From positions 1-64,000 of the forward strand of contig NZ_LMUM01000028.1 in the NCBI RefSeq assembly GCF_009765985.1: a stretch of 64,000 nt of DNA, in the 5' to 3' direction. The notes under the pieces were generated by a model. The model saw only the letters and a list, made by a program, of their open reading frames with translations, was not told the origin of the DNA and did not search any database. The translations under genes were made by a program, and so were the position numbers. Source of the stretch: Acidobacterium sp. S8 (lineage in GTDB: Bacteria; Acidobacteriota; Terriglobia; Terriglobales; Acidobacteriaceae). Below, one piece after another: positions 34,497 through 42,999 of the stretch. Every line of letters begins with the position of its first letter. The first letter of the stretch is position 1.

Positions 34497-36878
34497 ATGG
34501 TTCGTAAGCTTTCTCTCGCCATCGGCATCGCAGCACTCGCTTTCGCAACAATCACAGAAACCCAGGCGCAAACCGATGCGCAGCGTGTCGTGCTCGAACG
34601 CGGCAAGTCCACCATTGTCTTCGAGCCATATGCGCCGAACATCGTCCGCGTCACGCTCAGCATGTTGAAGGACTCCGCGCTGGCTGCACCCGGTTATGGC
34701 TTCGTCGCCTCACCTTCCGCACAGGGCTGGACACACGAAAAAGATGGCGTCGATGAAGTCTACAAATCATCGCAGCTGACGGTGACGCTGAAAGGCTGGC
34801 ACTCCGGCGGAAGCAGGCCACCTCAATCGGTGATGGACCCCGGCAAATACTTCAGCGGTTCCACTCCCGGCGCAGATATCACCTTCACCACGCCCGACGG
34901 AAAGACGATCACCGAAATGAACGGCTGGTCCATGTCCGTGCTTAACCATAAAGACGGTAACTCGCAGTTGAATTACGACCGTCGCCCCACCGATCCTGAG
35001 TTTTATCAGGTCGGCGCGAACTTCAAATCGCCCGACGACGAGCACTACTACGGCCTCGGCCAGAACCAGGAGGGCTTCCTCGATCATCGCGGCCACGTAG
35101 TCCATTGCTGGAGTGACTACAACGCGCCCGGCGGTCAGAGCACATGTGTACCTTTCATGGTTACAAATTATGGCTACGGCATCATCTGGGACAATCCTGG
35201 AAAGACAACCATCGCGCCGCACTTCAATGAGCGCACCAGCTGGACCTCCGATGTAGGCGACCGCGTCTCCTTCTTCATCATCGCCGGAAAAACATATGAC
35301 GAGATTTATGCCGGATACCGCCTTCTCACCGGAGCCACGCCCCTGCTGCCCAAGGCCGCTTACGGATACATCCAGTGCAAACAGCGCTACCGTTCGCAGG
35401 ATGAAGTATTAGCCGTCGCAAAAGGTTATCGCGACCGCCATCTTCCCGCCGATGTCATCGTCGTTGACTGGCTCTACTACACGAAGATGGGTCAGATGGA
35501 TTTCGTCTCCGACCTCTGGCCTGATCCGAAAGCAATGAACGATCAGCTGCATAAAATGGGCTTCCAGACCATGATCAGCGTCTGGCCGCGCTTCGAGCCG
35601 GGCTCGCGCTATTACGATTTCGTTTTGCAGAAGGGCTGGTTCGAGCATCTCGCCGACGGCACCCCGACCAACGGTCTGCCCTATGACAAGGCCGGCTCCG
35701 ATATCGACACCACCAACCCTGACGCCGCGCACTGGTACTGGCAGACCATCAAGGAAAATATCCTGAGCAAAGGCTTCGACTCCATATGGGCCGACGAAAC
35801 CGAGCCTGACCTTCCACCAAACGGCAGCTATCTGCGCATCGGCCCCGGTACGCAATATTTCAACGTCTATCCGCTCTTCCACACCGGCGCGATCTACGAC
35901 GGCTTCCGCAAGGACACACTGCACCGCGGCCTGGTCCTCTCGCGCGACGCCTACCTCGGCGCACAGCGCAACGGCGCCATCTTTTGGTCATCCGATATCA
36001 CCGCAACCTGGGACGCATTCAAACGCCAGATTCCCACCGGCCTCGACTTTGCCGCTTCCGGCATGACTTACTGGAGCAACGACACCGGAGGCTGGCAGCC
36101 ATTGCCCGGCACGCATCATCCTCTGCATCCGCCACTCATTGATCCATCGCCCATCCGAGACAACGTCGGCGACTACGACGACTATCCCGAGCTCTACACG
36201 CGCTGGTTCGAATACGCGGGCTTCCTGCCCATCTTCCGCACCCACGGCAGCCGCCGCTATAACGAAGTCTGGTCCTACGGCCCGCAGGCCGAACCCATCC
36301 TCGAAAAATATCTCAACCTCCGCTACGAGCTCATGCCCTACATCTATTCGCTCGGCTACCAGACTTACAAAACCGGAGCGCCCTTCATGCGCGCGCTCTT
36401 CATGGATTTCCCCAACGACGCCAATGTCTCCGACATCCGCGACGAATACATGCTCGGCCCCGCATTCCTCGTGGCTCCGGTAACCGAGCAAGGCGCAACC
36501 AGCCGCCAGGTCTACCTGCCCGCAGGCGCGGACTGGTACAACTACTGGACGAATGAAAAGTTGAAAGGCGGCCAGACCATCACCGTCAACGCCCCGATCG
36601 ACACCATTCCGTTATTCGTCCGCGCAGGCTCCATTATTCCTACCGGCGCTCACATCGACAGCACCGCGCAGACGCAGCAGATAGCCAAGGTCCGCATCTA
36701 TCCCGGAGCCAACGCCGACTTCACGCTCTTCCAGGACGACGGCAACACCTACGCCTACGAAAAGGGCGACGCAAAGATCACGCACCTTCACTGGAATGAC
36801 GCCTCCCATCAGCTGACACATGAAGGTGCGGCAGCGTGGACCGCTGCGGATTCAGAAATAGTCACAGTAGAAAAGTAA
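34497..36878 (+). CDS. secreted glycoside hydrolase family 31
   Basis: The 793-residue protein has a signal peptide (LSLAIGIAALAFATITETQAQ), an N-terminal beta-sandwich, a GH31 barrel and C-terminal beta domains. The nucleophile is predicted as Asp433 in SIWADETEP and the acid/base as Asp500 in FWSSDITATW; YWSNDTGGW follows at the usual distance. Family members are alpha-glucosidases, alpha-xylosidases or sulfoquinovosidases; the specificity is not readable here. Export suggests use of plant or fungal glycans. ATG 34497 starts the signal peptide. It lies on the opposite strand to the ribosomal genes. Confidence 0.9.
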   Translation: MVRKLSLAIGIAALAFATITETQAQTDAQRVVLERGKSTIVFEPYAPNIVRVTLSMLKDSALAAPGYGFVASPSAQGWTHEKDGVDEVYKSSQLTVTLKGWHSGGSRPPQSVMDPGKYFSGSTPGADITFTTPDGKTITEMNGWSMSVLNHKDGNSQLNYDRRPTDPEFYQVGANFKSPDDEHYYGLGQNQEGFLDHRGHVVHCWSDYNAPGGQSTCVPFMVTNYGYGIIWDNPGKTTIAPHFNERTSWTSDVGDRVSFFIIAGKTYDEIYAGYRLLTGATPLLPKAAYGYIQCKQRYRSQDEVLAVAKGYRDRHLPADVIVVDWLYYTKMGQMDFVSDLWPDPKAMNDQLHKMGFQTMISVWPRFEPGSRYYDFVLQKGWFEHLADGTPTNGLPYDKAGSDIDTTNPDAAHWYWQTIKENILSKGFDSIWADETEPDLPPNGSYLRIGPGTQYFNVYPLFHTGAIYDGFRKDTLHRGLVLSRDAYLGAQRNGAIFWSSDITATWDAFKRQIPTGLDFAASGMTYWSNDTGGWQPLPGTHHPLHPPLIDPSPIRDNVGDYDDYPELYTRWFEYAGFLPIFRTHGSRRYNEVWSYGPQAEPILEKYLNLRYELMPYIYSLGYQTYKTGAPFMRALFMDFPNDANVSDIRDEYMLGPAFLVAPVTEQGATSRQVYLPAGADWYNYWTNEKLKGGQTITVNAPIDTIPLFVRAGSIIPTGAHIDSTAQTQQIAKVRIYPGANADFTLFQDDGNTYAYEKGDAKITHLHWNDASHQLTHEGAAAWTAADSEIVTVEK

Positions 36879-36881
36879 ATT

Positions 36882-36930
36882 TGGGTGCCCCATCCTGACC
36901 CTGAATGCAATGAAGGGCAAGGGTGGGAGA
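36882..36930. repeat. family-C GGGTGCCCCA repeat
   Basis: GGGTGCCCCATCCT and, after an 18-base middle, GGGCAAGGGTGGGAGA form a loose palindrome. It sits four bases after the GH31 stop. The rest of the 184-bp gap to the TIR gene shows no convincing promoter; a TTGACA at 36948 has no matching -10. Confidence 0.6.
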
Positions 36931-37062
36931 CATCTTTCTCCTGAGCATTGACACTCTTTCCGTGTTTCCATCACCACTCTTCAGAAGAGGCGTACACTCT
37001 TCGCAGAAATTTACACCTCCAGAGATGGTCTTGCGGCGACGGAGCAGAAAGAAGCTCACCCC

Positions 37063-37977
37063 ATGCCCACGAAACATAAAACCACCACATACGCCGCATT
37101 CCTCAGCCATGCCTCTCAGGACGCAGAAATCGCCAACCAGTTGGAGCGGGCACTTCTGGCAAATTCGCTTCGCCCGTGGATCGACAATTCCAGCCTCGCA
37201 TTCGGCGCACTGCTGCGCGAAGAGCTGCAGACCGCGATCGAAAAGAGCCGCGTGCTCGTTCTGCTCTGGTCTGAGGCTGCCTCCAAATCGCGCTGGGTCA
37301 TGGCCGAGATATTTACTGCCTTCCATCTCAATCGCTTCATCATTCCGTATGTGCTTGACGCGACGCCGCTGCCGCAGTTTTTAGCTGGCTCCGCTTATCT
37401 CAGTCTGAAGCGCGACCAAGCAGACATCGAAGCAAAATTATCACGCGCCCTCTCGTCTGCTCCTGATTCCGCAAACAAGCCATCACCCATGCTCAACAAC
37501 CGGACGGAGATCGTTCAATCTCTGGTAAACGGAATCGGCGCCGCACAAATCGCCGTAGTGCAGGCCATGACAGAAAATTTTCAGGCAGCCGAGGAAGCTA
37601 ACACCCAGGTAGAAAACGCCCTGAATAGCGCGATGAAGATGGCTCCGCTCGATCCGATGATCCTGAACCTCGCCGGATACCAGCGCAAAAACAACTATAT
37701 GTTCAAACACTGGGACGCGATTCAGGTGGGACGCGCGCCCAAAGATCCACTGCTCCTCGAGGGCGAGCGATATTTCTTCGAGACACTCTGCGCCGATCCC
37801 CTCGATCCAAGCGCCCTCAACGGTCTCGGCAGCATATTGATGTTCGAGCGAGAGCTCGATGCCGCTGAATTCTTCCAGCGCCGCGCCATCGATCTCGTCA
37901 GGCAAAGCGGCGGCAATTACGAAGCCGCCCAACAAGATCTGGAGCTGATTCTTTACTTCAAGCAGAAGCAGAAATAA
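37063..37977 (+). CDS. TIR-domain protein with C-terminal TPR-like helices
   Basis: The 304-residue protein begins with a TIR domain (residues 8-130): YAAFLSHASQDAEIANQLE, RPWIDNSSLAFGALLREEL, SRVLVLLWSEAASKSRW. Glu82 in WVMAEIF is at the catalytic position of NAD-cleaving TIR enzymes. Residues 160-300 are helical with TPR-like units (DPLDPSALNGLGSILMFEREL, AAEFFQRRAIDL). There is no signal peptide or membrane helix. Bacterial TIR proteins act in anti-phage defence or as NADases; TPRs bind partners. No other defence gene is adjacent. Role is inferred. Confidence 0.85.
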   Translation: MPTKHKTTTYAAFLSHASQDAEIANQLERALLANSLRPWIDNSSLAFGALLREELQTAIEKSRVLVLLWSEAASKSRWVMAEIFTAFHLNRFIIPYVLDATPLPQFLAGSAYLSLKRDQADIEAKLSRALSSAPDSANKPSPMLNNRTEIVQSLVNGIGAAQIAVVQAMTENFQAAEEANTQVENALNSAMKMAPLDPMILNLAGYQRKNNYMFKHWDAIQVGRAPKDPLLLEGERYFFETLCADPLDPSALNGLGSILMFERELDAAEFFQRRAIDLVRQSGGNYEAAQQDLELILYFKQKQK

Positions 37978-38021
37978 TCGACTCCGGCTGAGCCGTACAG
38001 ATTCATTCTGTCCTAAAACAG

Positions 38022-38058
38022 TTTCGCCGCAGCATGGAGTATCCACACTGCGGCGAAA
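38022..38058. terminator. shared terminator between TIR gene and tsf
   Basis: TTTCGCCGCAG (38022-38032) pairs perfectly with CTGCGGCGAAA (38048-38058) over a 15-base loop. On the minus strand it is followed by CTGTTTTAGG, so it can end the tsf transcript; it also separates the convergent TIR gene. Confidence 0.7.
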
Positions 38059-38082
38059 TGAGTCTTCGTAAAGAATTGACGC

Positions 38083-38742
38083 TTACGACTGCGCCTCTTC
38101 ACCGGCAAGCTTCGTCTGGGAAACCGTCCAGTTCGGATCGCCAACCTTGAACCGTGCGAAGCGGCGAACAGTGATGTTCTCACCCAGCTTGCCGACCTTC
38201 TGCGCGATCAGGTCCTTGATCGAGACAGTCTGCTCCTTGATGAAAGGCTGCTCTAAGAGACAAACTTCCTCGTAGAACTTGCTCATCTTGCCTTCCACGA
38301 TCTTCTCGATCACCGGAGCAGGCTTGCCCGTCGCTGCCGCCTGTGCGCGGAAAATCTCCTTCTCGCGCTCCAGGTCCTCAGGCGTTACGTCTTCCGGACG
38401 GATGTAGCGGGGATCGGTCGCCGCAATGTGCATGGCGATGTCCTTGAGCAGCTCCTGGAAGTCTTCGGTGCGGGCAACGAAATCGCTCTCGCAGTTCACT
38501 TCAACAAGAACGCCGATCTTGCCGCCTGCGTGAATATAAGTTCCCACTGCGCCTTCATTCGTCGAGCGCGAAGCCTTCTTCTGTGCCGAGGCCATTCCGC
38601 GCTTGCGCAGAATCACAAAAGCCTCTTCCATATCGGCTTTCGCTTCCTGCAGAGCCTTCAAACAATCGCCCATCGGCGCGCCCGACTTCTCGCGCAGCTC
38701 TTTTACCAGCTTTGCATCAATCTTTTCACTCACAGTCGACAT
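38083..38742 (-). CDS. tsf: translation elongation factor Ts
   Basis: The 219-residue guanine-nucleotide exchange factor for EF-Tu has an N-terminal UBA-like part (LVKELREKSGAPMGDCLKALQEA) and the family blocks GAVGTYIHAGGKIGVLVEVNCESDFVAR and HIAATDPRYI. This is the short bacterial form, lacking the long second core repeat. It is last in the rplM-rpsI-rpsB-tsf order. A 236-bp spacer with a hairpin and a repeat separates it from rpsB. Confidence 0.96.
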   Translation of the reverse strand: MSTVSEKIDAKLVKELREKSGAPMGDCLKALQEAKADMEEAFVILRKRGMASAQKKASRSTNEGAVGTYIHAGGKIGVLVEVNCESDFVARTEDFQELLKDIAMHIAATDPRYIRPEDVTPEDLEREKEIFRAQAAATGKPAPVIEKIVEGKMSKFYEEVCLLEQPFIKEQTVSIKDLIAQKVGKLGENITVRRFARFKVGDPNWTVSQTKLAGEEAQS

Positions 38743-38809
38743 TTCCTTTTCCCAATTCCCTTCTATAACACGCGCCTGTTATTTCCATGTTGTCACAAGA
38801 TCGAATCCG

Positions 38810-38848
38810 GGTGCCCCATCCTTTCGCGCACTTTGCGAAAGGGTGGGA
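38810..38848. repeat. family-C repeat in the rpsB-tsf spacer
   Basis: CCCATCCTTTCGC (38815-38827) pairs with GCGAAAGGGTGGG (38835-38847), preceded by GGGTGC. It is a well-preserved family-C palindrome inside the ribosomal operon. Confidence 0.7.
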
Positions 38849-38892
38849 TAGGTGGAAAACAGCAAGCCGGAATCACACCTTAAACACAACGA

Positions 38893-38923
38893 AAGCGTGG
38901 CTCGAAACACTGCAGCCACGCTT
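38893..38923 (-). terminator. possible attenuator between rpsB and tsf
   Basis: AAGCGTGGC (38893-38901) pairs with GCCACGCTT (38915-38923). On the minus strand TTCGTTGTGTTT follows, a broken U-tract. It could lower read-through from rpsB into tsf. Confidence 0.5.
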
Positions 38924-38978
38924 CCGGAAGAATTACTTTCCATGCCGCAATCGAAATCGACGCAGGCCGTTTTACATC

Positions 38979-39878
38979 TTAGAAGCTGCTTTCGGCCGCC
39001 TCGGCGTCATCCAGCGTGCTCACCGTGACTGGAGACTTGCGAATCACTCCACCGAGTGCCGCTTCGAGGTCTACTTCTTCCTCTGGAGCTTCCGCAGCGG
39101 CTGCCTGAACACCTTCCACTACGCCCGGCTCCGGCTTCTCTTCAGCCTGCTCTTCCGAGCTCACGCCAGCCACCTCGACATACTGCTTGTCGGTCGCCAT
39201 CTGCACGCCTTCGACTGCCGAATCGGCAATCTTCGAAGCGAAGAGACGGATCGCACGCAGTGCATCGTCATTGCCCGGAATTACATAGTCCACTACTGTC
39301 GGATCGCAGTTCGTATCAACAACCGCAACCACCGGAATACCCAGCTTGCGGGCTTCCTTCACGGCAATCGCTTCGTTGTTCGAGTCGATCACGAAGAGCG
39401 CATCGGGCAGCCGCTTCATGTTCTTGATGCCGGCAAGGTTCGCCTGCAGGTGCTTGCGCTCGCGCTCCAGACGAATCACTTCCTTCTTCGTCAGCAGTTC
39501 ATAGCGGCCATCCGTGGCCATCTCATCCAGTTCCTGAAGGCGCTTCACCGACTTCTGCACCGTCACCCAGTTCGTCAGCAGTCCACCCAGCCAGCGGTTG
39601 TTGATGTAGAACATCCCGGCGCGTGTCGCTTCTTCCGCAACCGCGTCCTGTGCCTGGCGCTTGGTGCCGACAAACAGAATCACTTTGCCCTGCGCGGTCA
39701 GGTCGGTCACATACTTCGACGCGTCCTTGAACATCTTCAGGGTCTTCTGCAGGTCAATGATGTAAATGCCGTTACGCTCGCCGAAGATGTATTCCTTCAT
39801 GCGCGGGTCCCAGCGTTTCGTCTGGTGCCCGAAGTGGACTCCCGCTTCGAGCAGCTCCTTCATGGTGATCGTGGCCAA
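38979..39878 (-). CDS. rpsB: 30S ribosomal protein S2
   Basis: The 299-residue protein shows the S2 sequence: [51 protein letters not shown] and [25 protein letters not shown]. An acidic, Ala/Glu-rich C-terminal extension of about 60 residues exceeds the E. coli length of 241. The start codon is TTG at 39878 with a strong AAGGAGG four bases upstream; this gives MATITMKEL, matching the family N-terminus. It lies in the rplM-rpsI-rpsB-tsf unit. Confidence 0.96.
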   Translation of the reverse strand: MATITMKELLEAGVHFGHQTKRWDPRMKEYIFGERNGIYIIDLQKTLKMFKDASKYVTDLTAQGKVILFVGTKRQAQDAVAEEATRAGMFYINNRWLGGLLTNWVTVQKSVKRLQELDEMATDGRYELLTKKEVIRLERERKHLQANLAGIKNMKRLPDALFVIDSNNEAIAVKEARKLGIPVVAVVDTNCDPTVVDYVIPGNDDALRAIRLFASKIADSAVEGVQMATDKQYVEVAGVSSEEQAEEKPEPGVVEGVQAAAAEAPEEEVDLEAALGGVIRKSPVTVSTLDDAEAAESSF

Positions 39879-39966
39879 ACAGCCTCCTTCGTGGACTGCA
39901 TCCCGGCAAGGTTTAAGGTCGCCGGAATTGATTCCCCTATTTGGGAAGATTTAACTACCTAAACTC

Positions 39967-40025
39967 GGGTGCCCCAGGTTCGCAGGGTGCCCCAGGTTCG
40001 CGAAGCTAACCTGGGTAGATATCCC
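39967..40025. repeat. family-C repeat with tandem 17-bp unit (rpsI-rpsB spacer)
   Basis: GGGTGCCCCAGGTTCGC occurs exactly twice, at 39967-39983 and 39985-40001, followed by AACCTGGG and ATCCC that close the palindrome. It shows local duplication of a family-C element within the ribosomal operon. Confidence 0.75.
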
Positions 40026-40043
40026 ACGAACCCGAAACAAAAA

Positions 40044-40439
40044 CTATCTCTTCGAGAACTGGAACCGCTTACGAGCGCCCTTCTGACCGTACTTCTTGCG
40101 CTCCTTGCCGCGGGCGTCACGGGTCAGCAGGCCATCGCTCTTCAGCGTCTTGCGCAGCTCAATGTTGAACTGAAGCAGGGCGCGGGCAATACCCATCTTC
40201 ACCGCATCGGCCTGGCCATTCACGCCGCCACCGATGACCGTCGTCACTACGTCGAAGTTTGCCGTGGTCTCGGTCAGCACCAGCGGACGCTTTGCCGCAA
40301 CACGCTGCTGCTCGGTAACGAAATACTCCTCGTATGTCTTGCCGTTGACTTTGAACTCGCCGCTGCCGGGGCGCAGAAAGACGCGGGCGATCGCCGACTT
40401 GCGGCGTCCCGTTCCGTAATACTGAACCAAATCTGCCAT
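40044..40439 (-). CDS. rpsI: 30S ribosomal protein S9
   Basis: The 131-residue protein shows [55 protein letters not shown] and the basic tail [11 protein letters not shown] that reaches the P-site tRNA. Length and order after rplM are standard. Confidence 0.98.
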   Translation of the reverse strand: MADLVQYYGTGRRKSAIARVFLRPGSGEFKVNGKTYEEYFVTEQQRVAAKRPLVLTETTANFDVVTTVIGGGVNGQADAVKMGIARALLQFNIELRKTLKSDGLLTRDARGKERKKYGQKGARKRFQFSKR

Positions 40440-40478
40440 GCTAATCCTTTTGCCAGTCTTTAATTCTGGCCGAAAATC

Positions 40479-40913
40479 TTAAGCCTTAACTTCCAGAGGC
40501 TGCGGCTGCTGCGCCTGGTGTGGATGCTGATCGCCCTTGTAGACGTTCAGCTTCGAGCCCATCTTGCGGCCCATCTTGGTCTTGGGCAGCATGCCCTTGA
40601 TCGCCTCTTCCACAATCTTTTCCGGTCTGCGCTCGAGCAGGCGGACAAAAGACTCTTCGCGCAATCCACCGGGGAAGCCGGTGTAGCGGCGATAAACCTT
40701 CTGCTGGCTCTTCAGGCCGGTCAGCCGGATCTTCGCGGCATTGATCACAATGACGTGATCGCCCATATCAATGTATGGGGTGTACTTTGGATTTCTCTTA
40801 CCGCTCAGCACGCTGGCCGCTTCGGTCGCCAGTCGGCCCAGGGTCTTGCCGCTCGCGTCCACCACGAACCACTTGCGGTCAATCTCGTGCGCGCTAGGAA
40901 TGTACGTCGACAT
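40479..40913 (-). CDS. rplM: 50S ribosomal protein L13
   Basis: The 144-residue protein shows [40 protein letters not shown] and [25 protein letters not shown]-type family blocks. ATG 40913 was chosen because [15 protein letters not shown] is the usual start and GGAGATAAGAGAG precedes it. It is first in the ribosomal unit, under a long leader. Confidence 0.97.
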   Translation of the reverse strand: MSTYIPSAHEIDRKWFVVDASGKTLGRLATEAASVLSGKRNPKYTPYIDMGDHVIVINAAKIRLTGLKSQQKVYRRYTGFPGGLREESFVRLLERRPEKIVEEAIKGMLPKTKMGRKMGSKLNVYKGDQHPHQAQQPQPLEVKA

Positions 40914-41164
40914 CTCTCTTATCTCCAGCAAAATCTCGCGTTCAAAACGCAATTTGCCCACGCAAAACAGCAGCGCGGTCTAAAAACTTACCCACGGCGG
41001 AACTTCATGTACGCGTGAGGCTCGGGGTCCCCAAGGCGCGCGGTGTTTTGCGTATTGGGGTGACCTGGCGCAGTCTCAACCGATTGGGGTTTTCCGGGTT
41101 CGGCGCCCAGTCAATCTGCGGGATAGCCACAGACATACGGACGGGCAGACGCGGAACTGCGCAA
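40914..41164 (-). promoter_or_regulatory. long 5' leader of the rplM operon
   Basis: From the predicted start near 41164 to the rplM ATG is about 250 bases, unusually long. It holds a palindrome of family-C type (41034-41076: GGGGTCCCCAAGG and TTGGGGTGACC) and a seven-codon frame (MKFRRG, stop) near 41000. Ribosomal leaders often bind their own protein. No known class is recognised. Confidence 0.5.
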
Positions 41165-41171
41165 GGATTTT

Positions 41172-41200
41172 AGAATACGGGATTTTTTAAAGGGAGTCAA
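41172..41200 (-). promoter_or_regulatory. promoter of the rplM-rpsI-rpsB-tsf unit
   Basis: On the minus strand TTGACT (41195-41200) and TATTCT (41172-41177) are separated by exactly 17 bases with an A/T-rich spacer. Confidence 0.8.
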
Positions 41201-41250
41201 TACGATAACAGCCACATGTCACACTACGGGCTAATGAGTCGCTGGCTTGA

Positions 41251-42075
41251 TCACCGACCAGTCCGTGGTGATTTATAAAGCAGGTTTCCATCAAAGTCGG
41301 TGGTGCATATCACTGTGTATGGGAGTTCGGCACCCAGGCTATTCTTAGCCGTATAATCGACTTCCACCTGAATTGTCCGACGTACTCGATCAACTGCCGG
41401 CTCTTCAGCGAAGGAGTCCATACTGACAGTACTTGGGAACTCTTCGGTTGTTTTCACCGTATTGTTACACAACTCTTCGGCGGAGTGTGTATTAGGAGGC
41501 TTGTCATCTTCTATAGCCTGCGAGTATTGCGCAATGAGCGAAAGAGCTTTGGTATAGTCCGCAGAGGATGACGGTATTGCCTTAACTTCCTCTAACGCTA
41601 AGGGGCGATGCCCCATATTCCAATCAAATTCTGCGCGTTCGATAGGCGTCAACCGTTGACGAACCTCATCTTCTCCTTTTCGATCCTCAATCGAACCCCA
41701 AACGATCAACAACACCAACAGCAAAGCCATCATAATGCCACCCCAAAGAATGTAGCGTTGTCCTACAGTTCGCCTCGGCATGGCATGCTTTTCGTTCAGT
41801 TGGCTACTTGCATCTCTTTCATTTGTAAGATCCTGCTGATCAGATTCCTTAGATTTAGCGGAACTATCACGTTGTGCCCTAGCAAGGCGAACCTTTGAAA
41901 TCTCTTCAGACAGAGCTATTTGTTCGCGAGCGCTTAGCTTTTTCCTTATTTCCTCATAAATCTCGTTAGCTCGATCCGCATCTTGCGTGTGATAGGCATC
42001 CACCACATCTTGCGCTAAATTAAAAAATGGGGAACGCTTCGGTTCGCCGAATTTCCGTACATTGTTCCTATCCAC
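41251..42075 (-). CDS. single-pass membrane protein, unknown
   Basis: The 274-residue protein has a soluble N-terminal region of about 105 residues, rich in charged helices (DADRANEIYEEIRKKLSAREQ). One membrane helix follows (YILWGGIMMALLLVLLIVWG, about 110-129). A periplasmic C-terminal region ends with VRRTIQVEVDYTAKNSLG and ICTTDFDGNLLYKS. The start is GTG 42075 with GGAAAGAG upstream. Base composition is visibly AT-richer than neighbours, suggesting recent arrival. I do not recognise the family. Confidence 0.7.
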   Translation of the reverse strand: MDRNNVRKFGEPKRSPFFNLAQDVVDAYHTQDADRANEIYEEIRKKLSAREQIALSEEISKVRLARAQRDSSAKSKESDQQDLTNERDASSQLNEKHAMPRRTVGQRYILWGGIMMALLLVLLIVWGSIEDRKGEDEVRQRLTPIERAEFDWNMGHRPLALEEVKAIPSSSADYTKALSLIAQYSQAIEDDKPPNTHSAEELCNNTVKTTEEFPSTVSMDSFAEEPAVDRVRRTIQVEVDYTAKNSLGAELPYTVICTTDFDGNLLYKSPRTGR

Positions 42076-42193
42076 AATCTCTTTCCGATGAATTACTCAA
42101 ACCAAATAACTCTTCTATGTCAACGAAAATAATTGGGTCAATGCTATTTTCCTGGGTGTGCCATGTCTCGCTTCTGGGGCATAGGGCACTCAG

Positions 42194-42225
42194 GTAGAAG
42201 CCCCGGCCTTCAGGCCGGGGATAAA
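42194..42225. repeat. family-B palindromic repeat
   Basis: GTAGAAG followed by the perfect hairpin CCCCGGCC-TTCA-GGCCGGGG (42201-42220) and ATAAA. The remaining 230-bp gap holds nothing else that I can name. Confidence 0.75.
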
Positions 42226-42307
42226 ACTCGGCTCGAAGAGCCGCACCTCACTGCCGTAGGCCCAAGCGCAGGCAAAGCCGCAGCGCCTGTGTCTTTTCTA
42301 GATCAAG

Positions 42308-42727
42308 CTAACCCACCCAAGGATTCACCACCCCCACCCCAGTCGCCTCGAAATCTGCCGTATTCCGCGTCACCACTGTCATTCCATGCACCAGCGCAGT
42401 CGCGCCAATCAAGGCATCCCGATCGGATCGGGGATCAGGCACACGAAGCGCAGCGCAACGTTGCGCCACAGCGGTATCGATAGCCAGAATCCTTCCGTCG
42501 AACGCAGGCAGGACACTTTCTTCCATCCACAGGCGAAGCAGTCCGCCCTGATAAGAGTCCCGCCGCTCAATCAACCGGATGCCGATCTCCAACTCCAGCA
42601 CCGAAACCACCGACAAAAATAACCGGCCGGCAGGGACGCTTTTCGCCCAGGCGAGTACATTCCGGTCGGCCTTGCCCGTCTTCGCTCTGCGCAATTCTGA
42701 GATGACATTGGTATCGAGCAGGTACAT
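42308..42727 (-). CDS. vapC: PIN-domain toxin (VapC type), second copy
   Basis: The 139-residue protein parallels the toxin at 16048-16458. It has YLLDTNVISELRRAKTG with D5, VLELEIGIR with the middle Glu, and DRDALIGATALVHGMTVVTRNTADF with the late Asp residues. The start overlaps the antitoxin stop in a TAATG junction, as in the first pair. It probably cleaves a structured RNA; the target is unknown. Confidence 0.9.
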   Translation of the reverse strand: MYLLDTNVISELRRAKTGKADRNVLAWAKSVPAGRLFLSVVSVLELEIGIRLIERRDSYQGGLLRLWMEESVLPAFDGRILAIDTAVAQRCAALRVPDPRSDRDALIGATALVHGMTVVTRNTADFEATGVGVVNPWVG

Positions 42728-42984
42728 TACGGCAGGTCCACAGGCCGATGGATATCCCCGCTCATCCGGGGCGGTTCAAATTCCACCTCTGCCGCATGGG
42801 ACATCGCCAACAGATCCGCAATATTTTCCCCTCTGCCGGTGATCTTTTCGTACTCCTCAATCGAAAGCAGCACATGCGAGGGACGCCCACGGTCAGTAAT
42901 GAAAACTGGGCCGCGCCCCGCAGCCTTTTTTGCCCCGCTGGCATCCTGATTAAATTCCCGACTTGAAAATGTCGTAATAGCCAT
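42727..42984 (-). CDS. Phd/YefM-type antitoxin, second copy
   Basis: The 85-residue protein shows ITTFSSREFNQDASGAKKAA and PVFITDRGRPSHVLLSIEEYEKI, the YefM/Phd DNA-binding fold, then an acidic tail that would fit the PIN toxin. ATG 42984 is preferred over the GTG three codons upstream. An inverted repeat lies 16-33 bases upstream. Confidence 0.88.
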   Translation of the reverse strand: MAITTFSSREFNQDASGAKKAAGRGPVFITDRGRPSHVLLSIEEYEKITGRGENIADLLAMSHAAEVEFEPPRMSGDIHRPVDLP

Positions 42985-42999
42985 AACAATCACATCTAA

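Noticed and set aside
36948-36976. TTGACA as a -35 box for the TIR gene
   Set aside because: No -10-like hexamer stands at 16-18 bases, and the gene is more than 85 bases further on.
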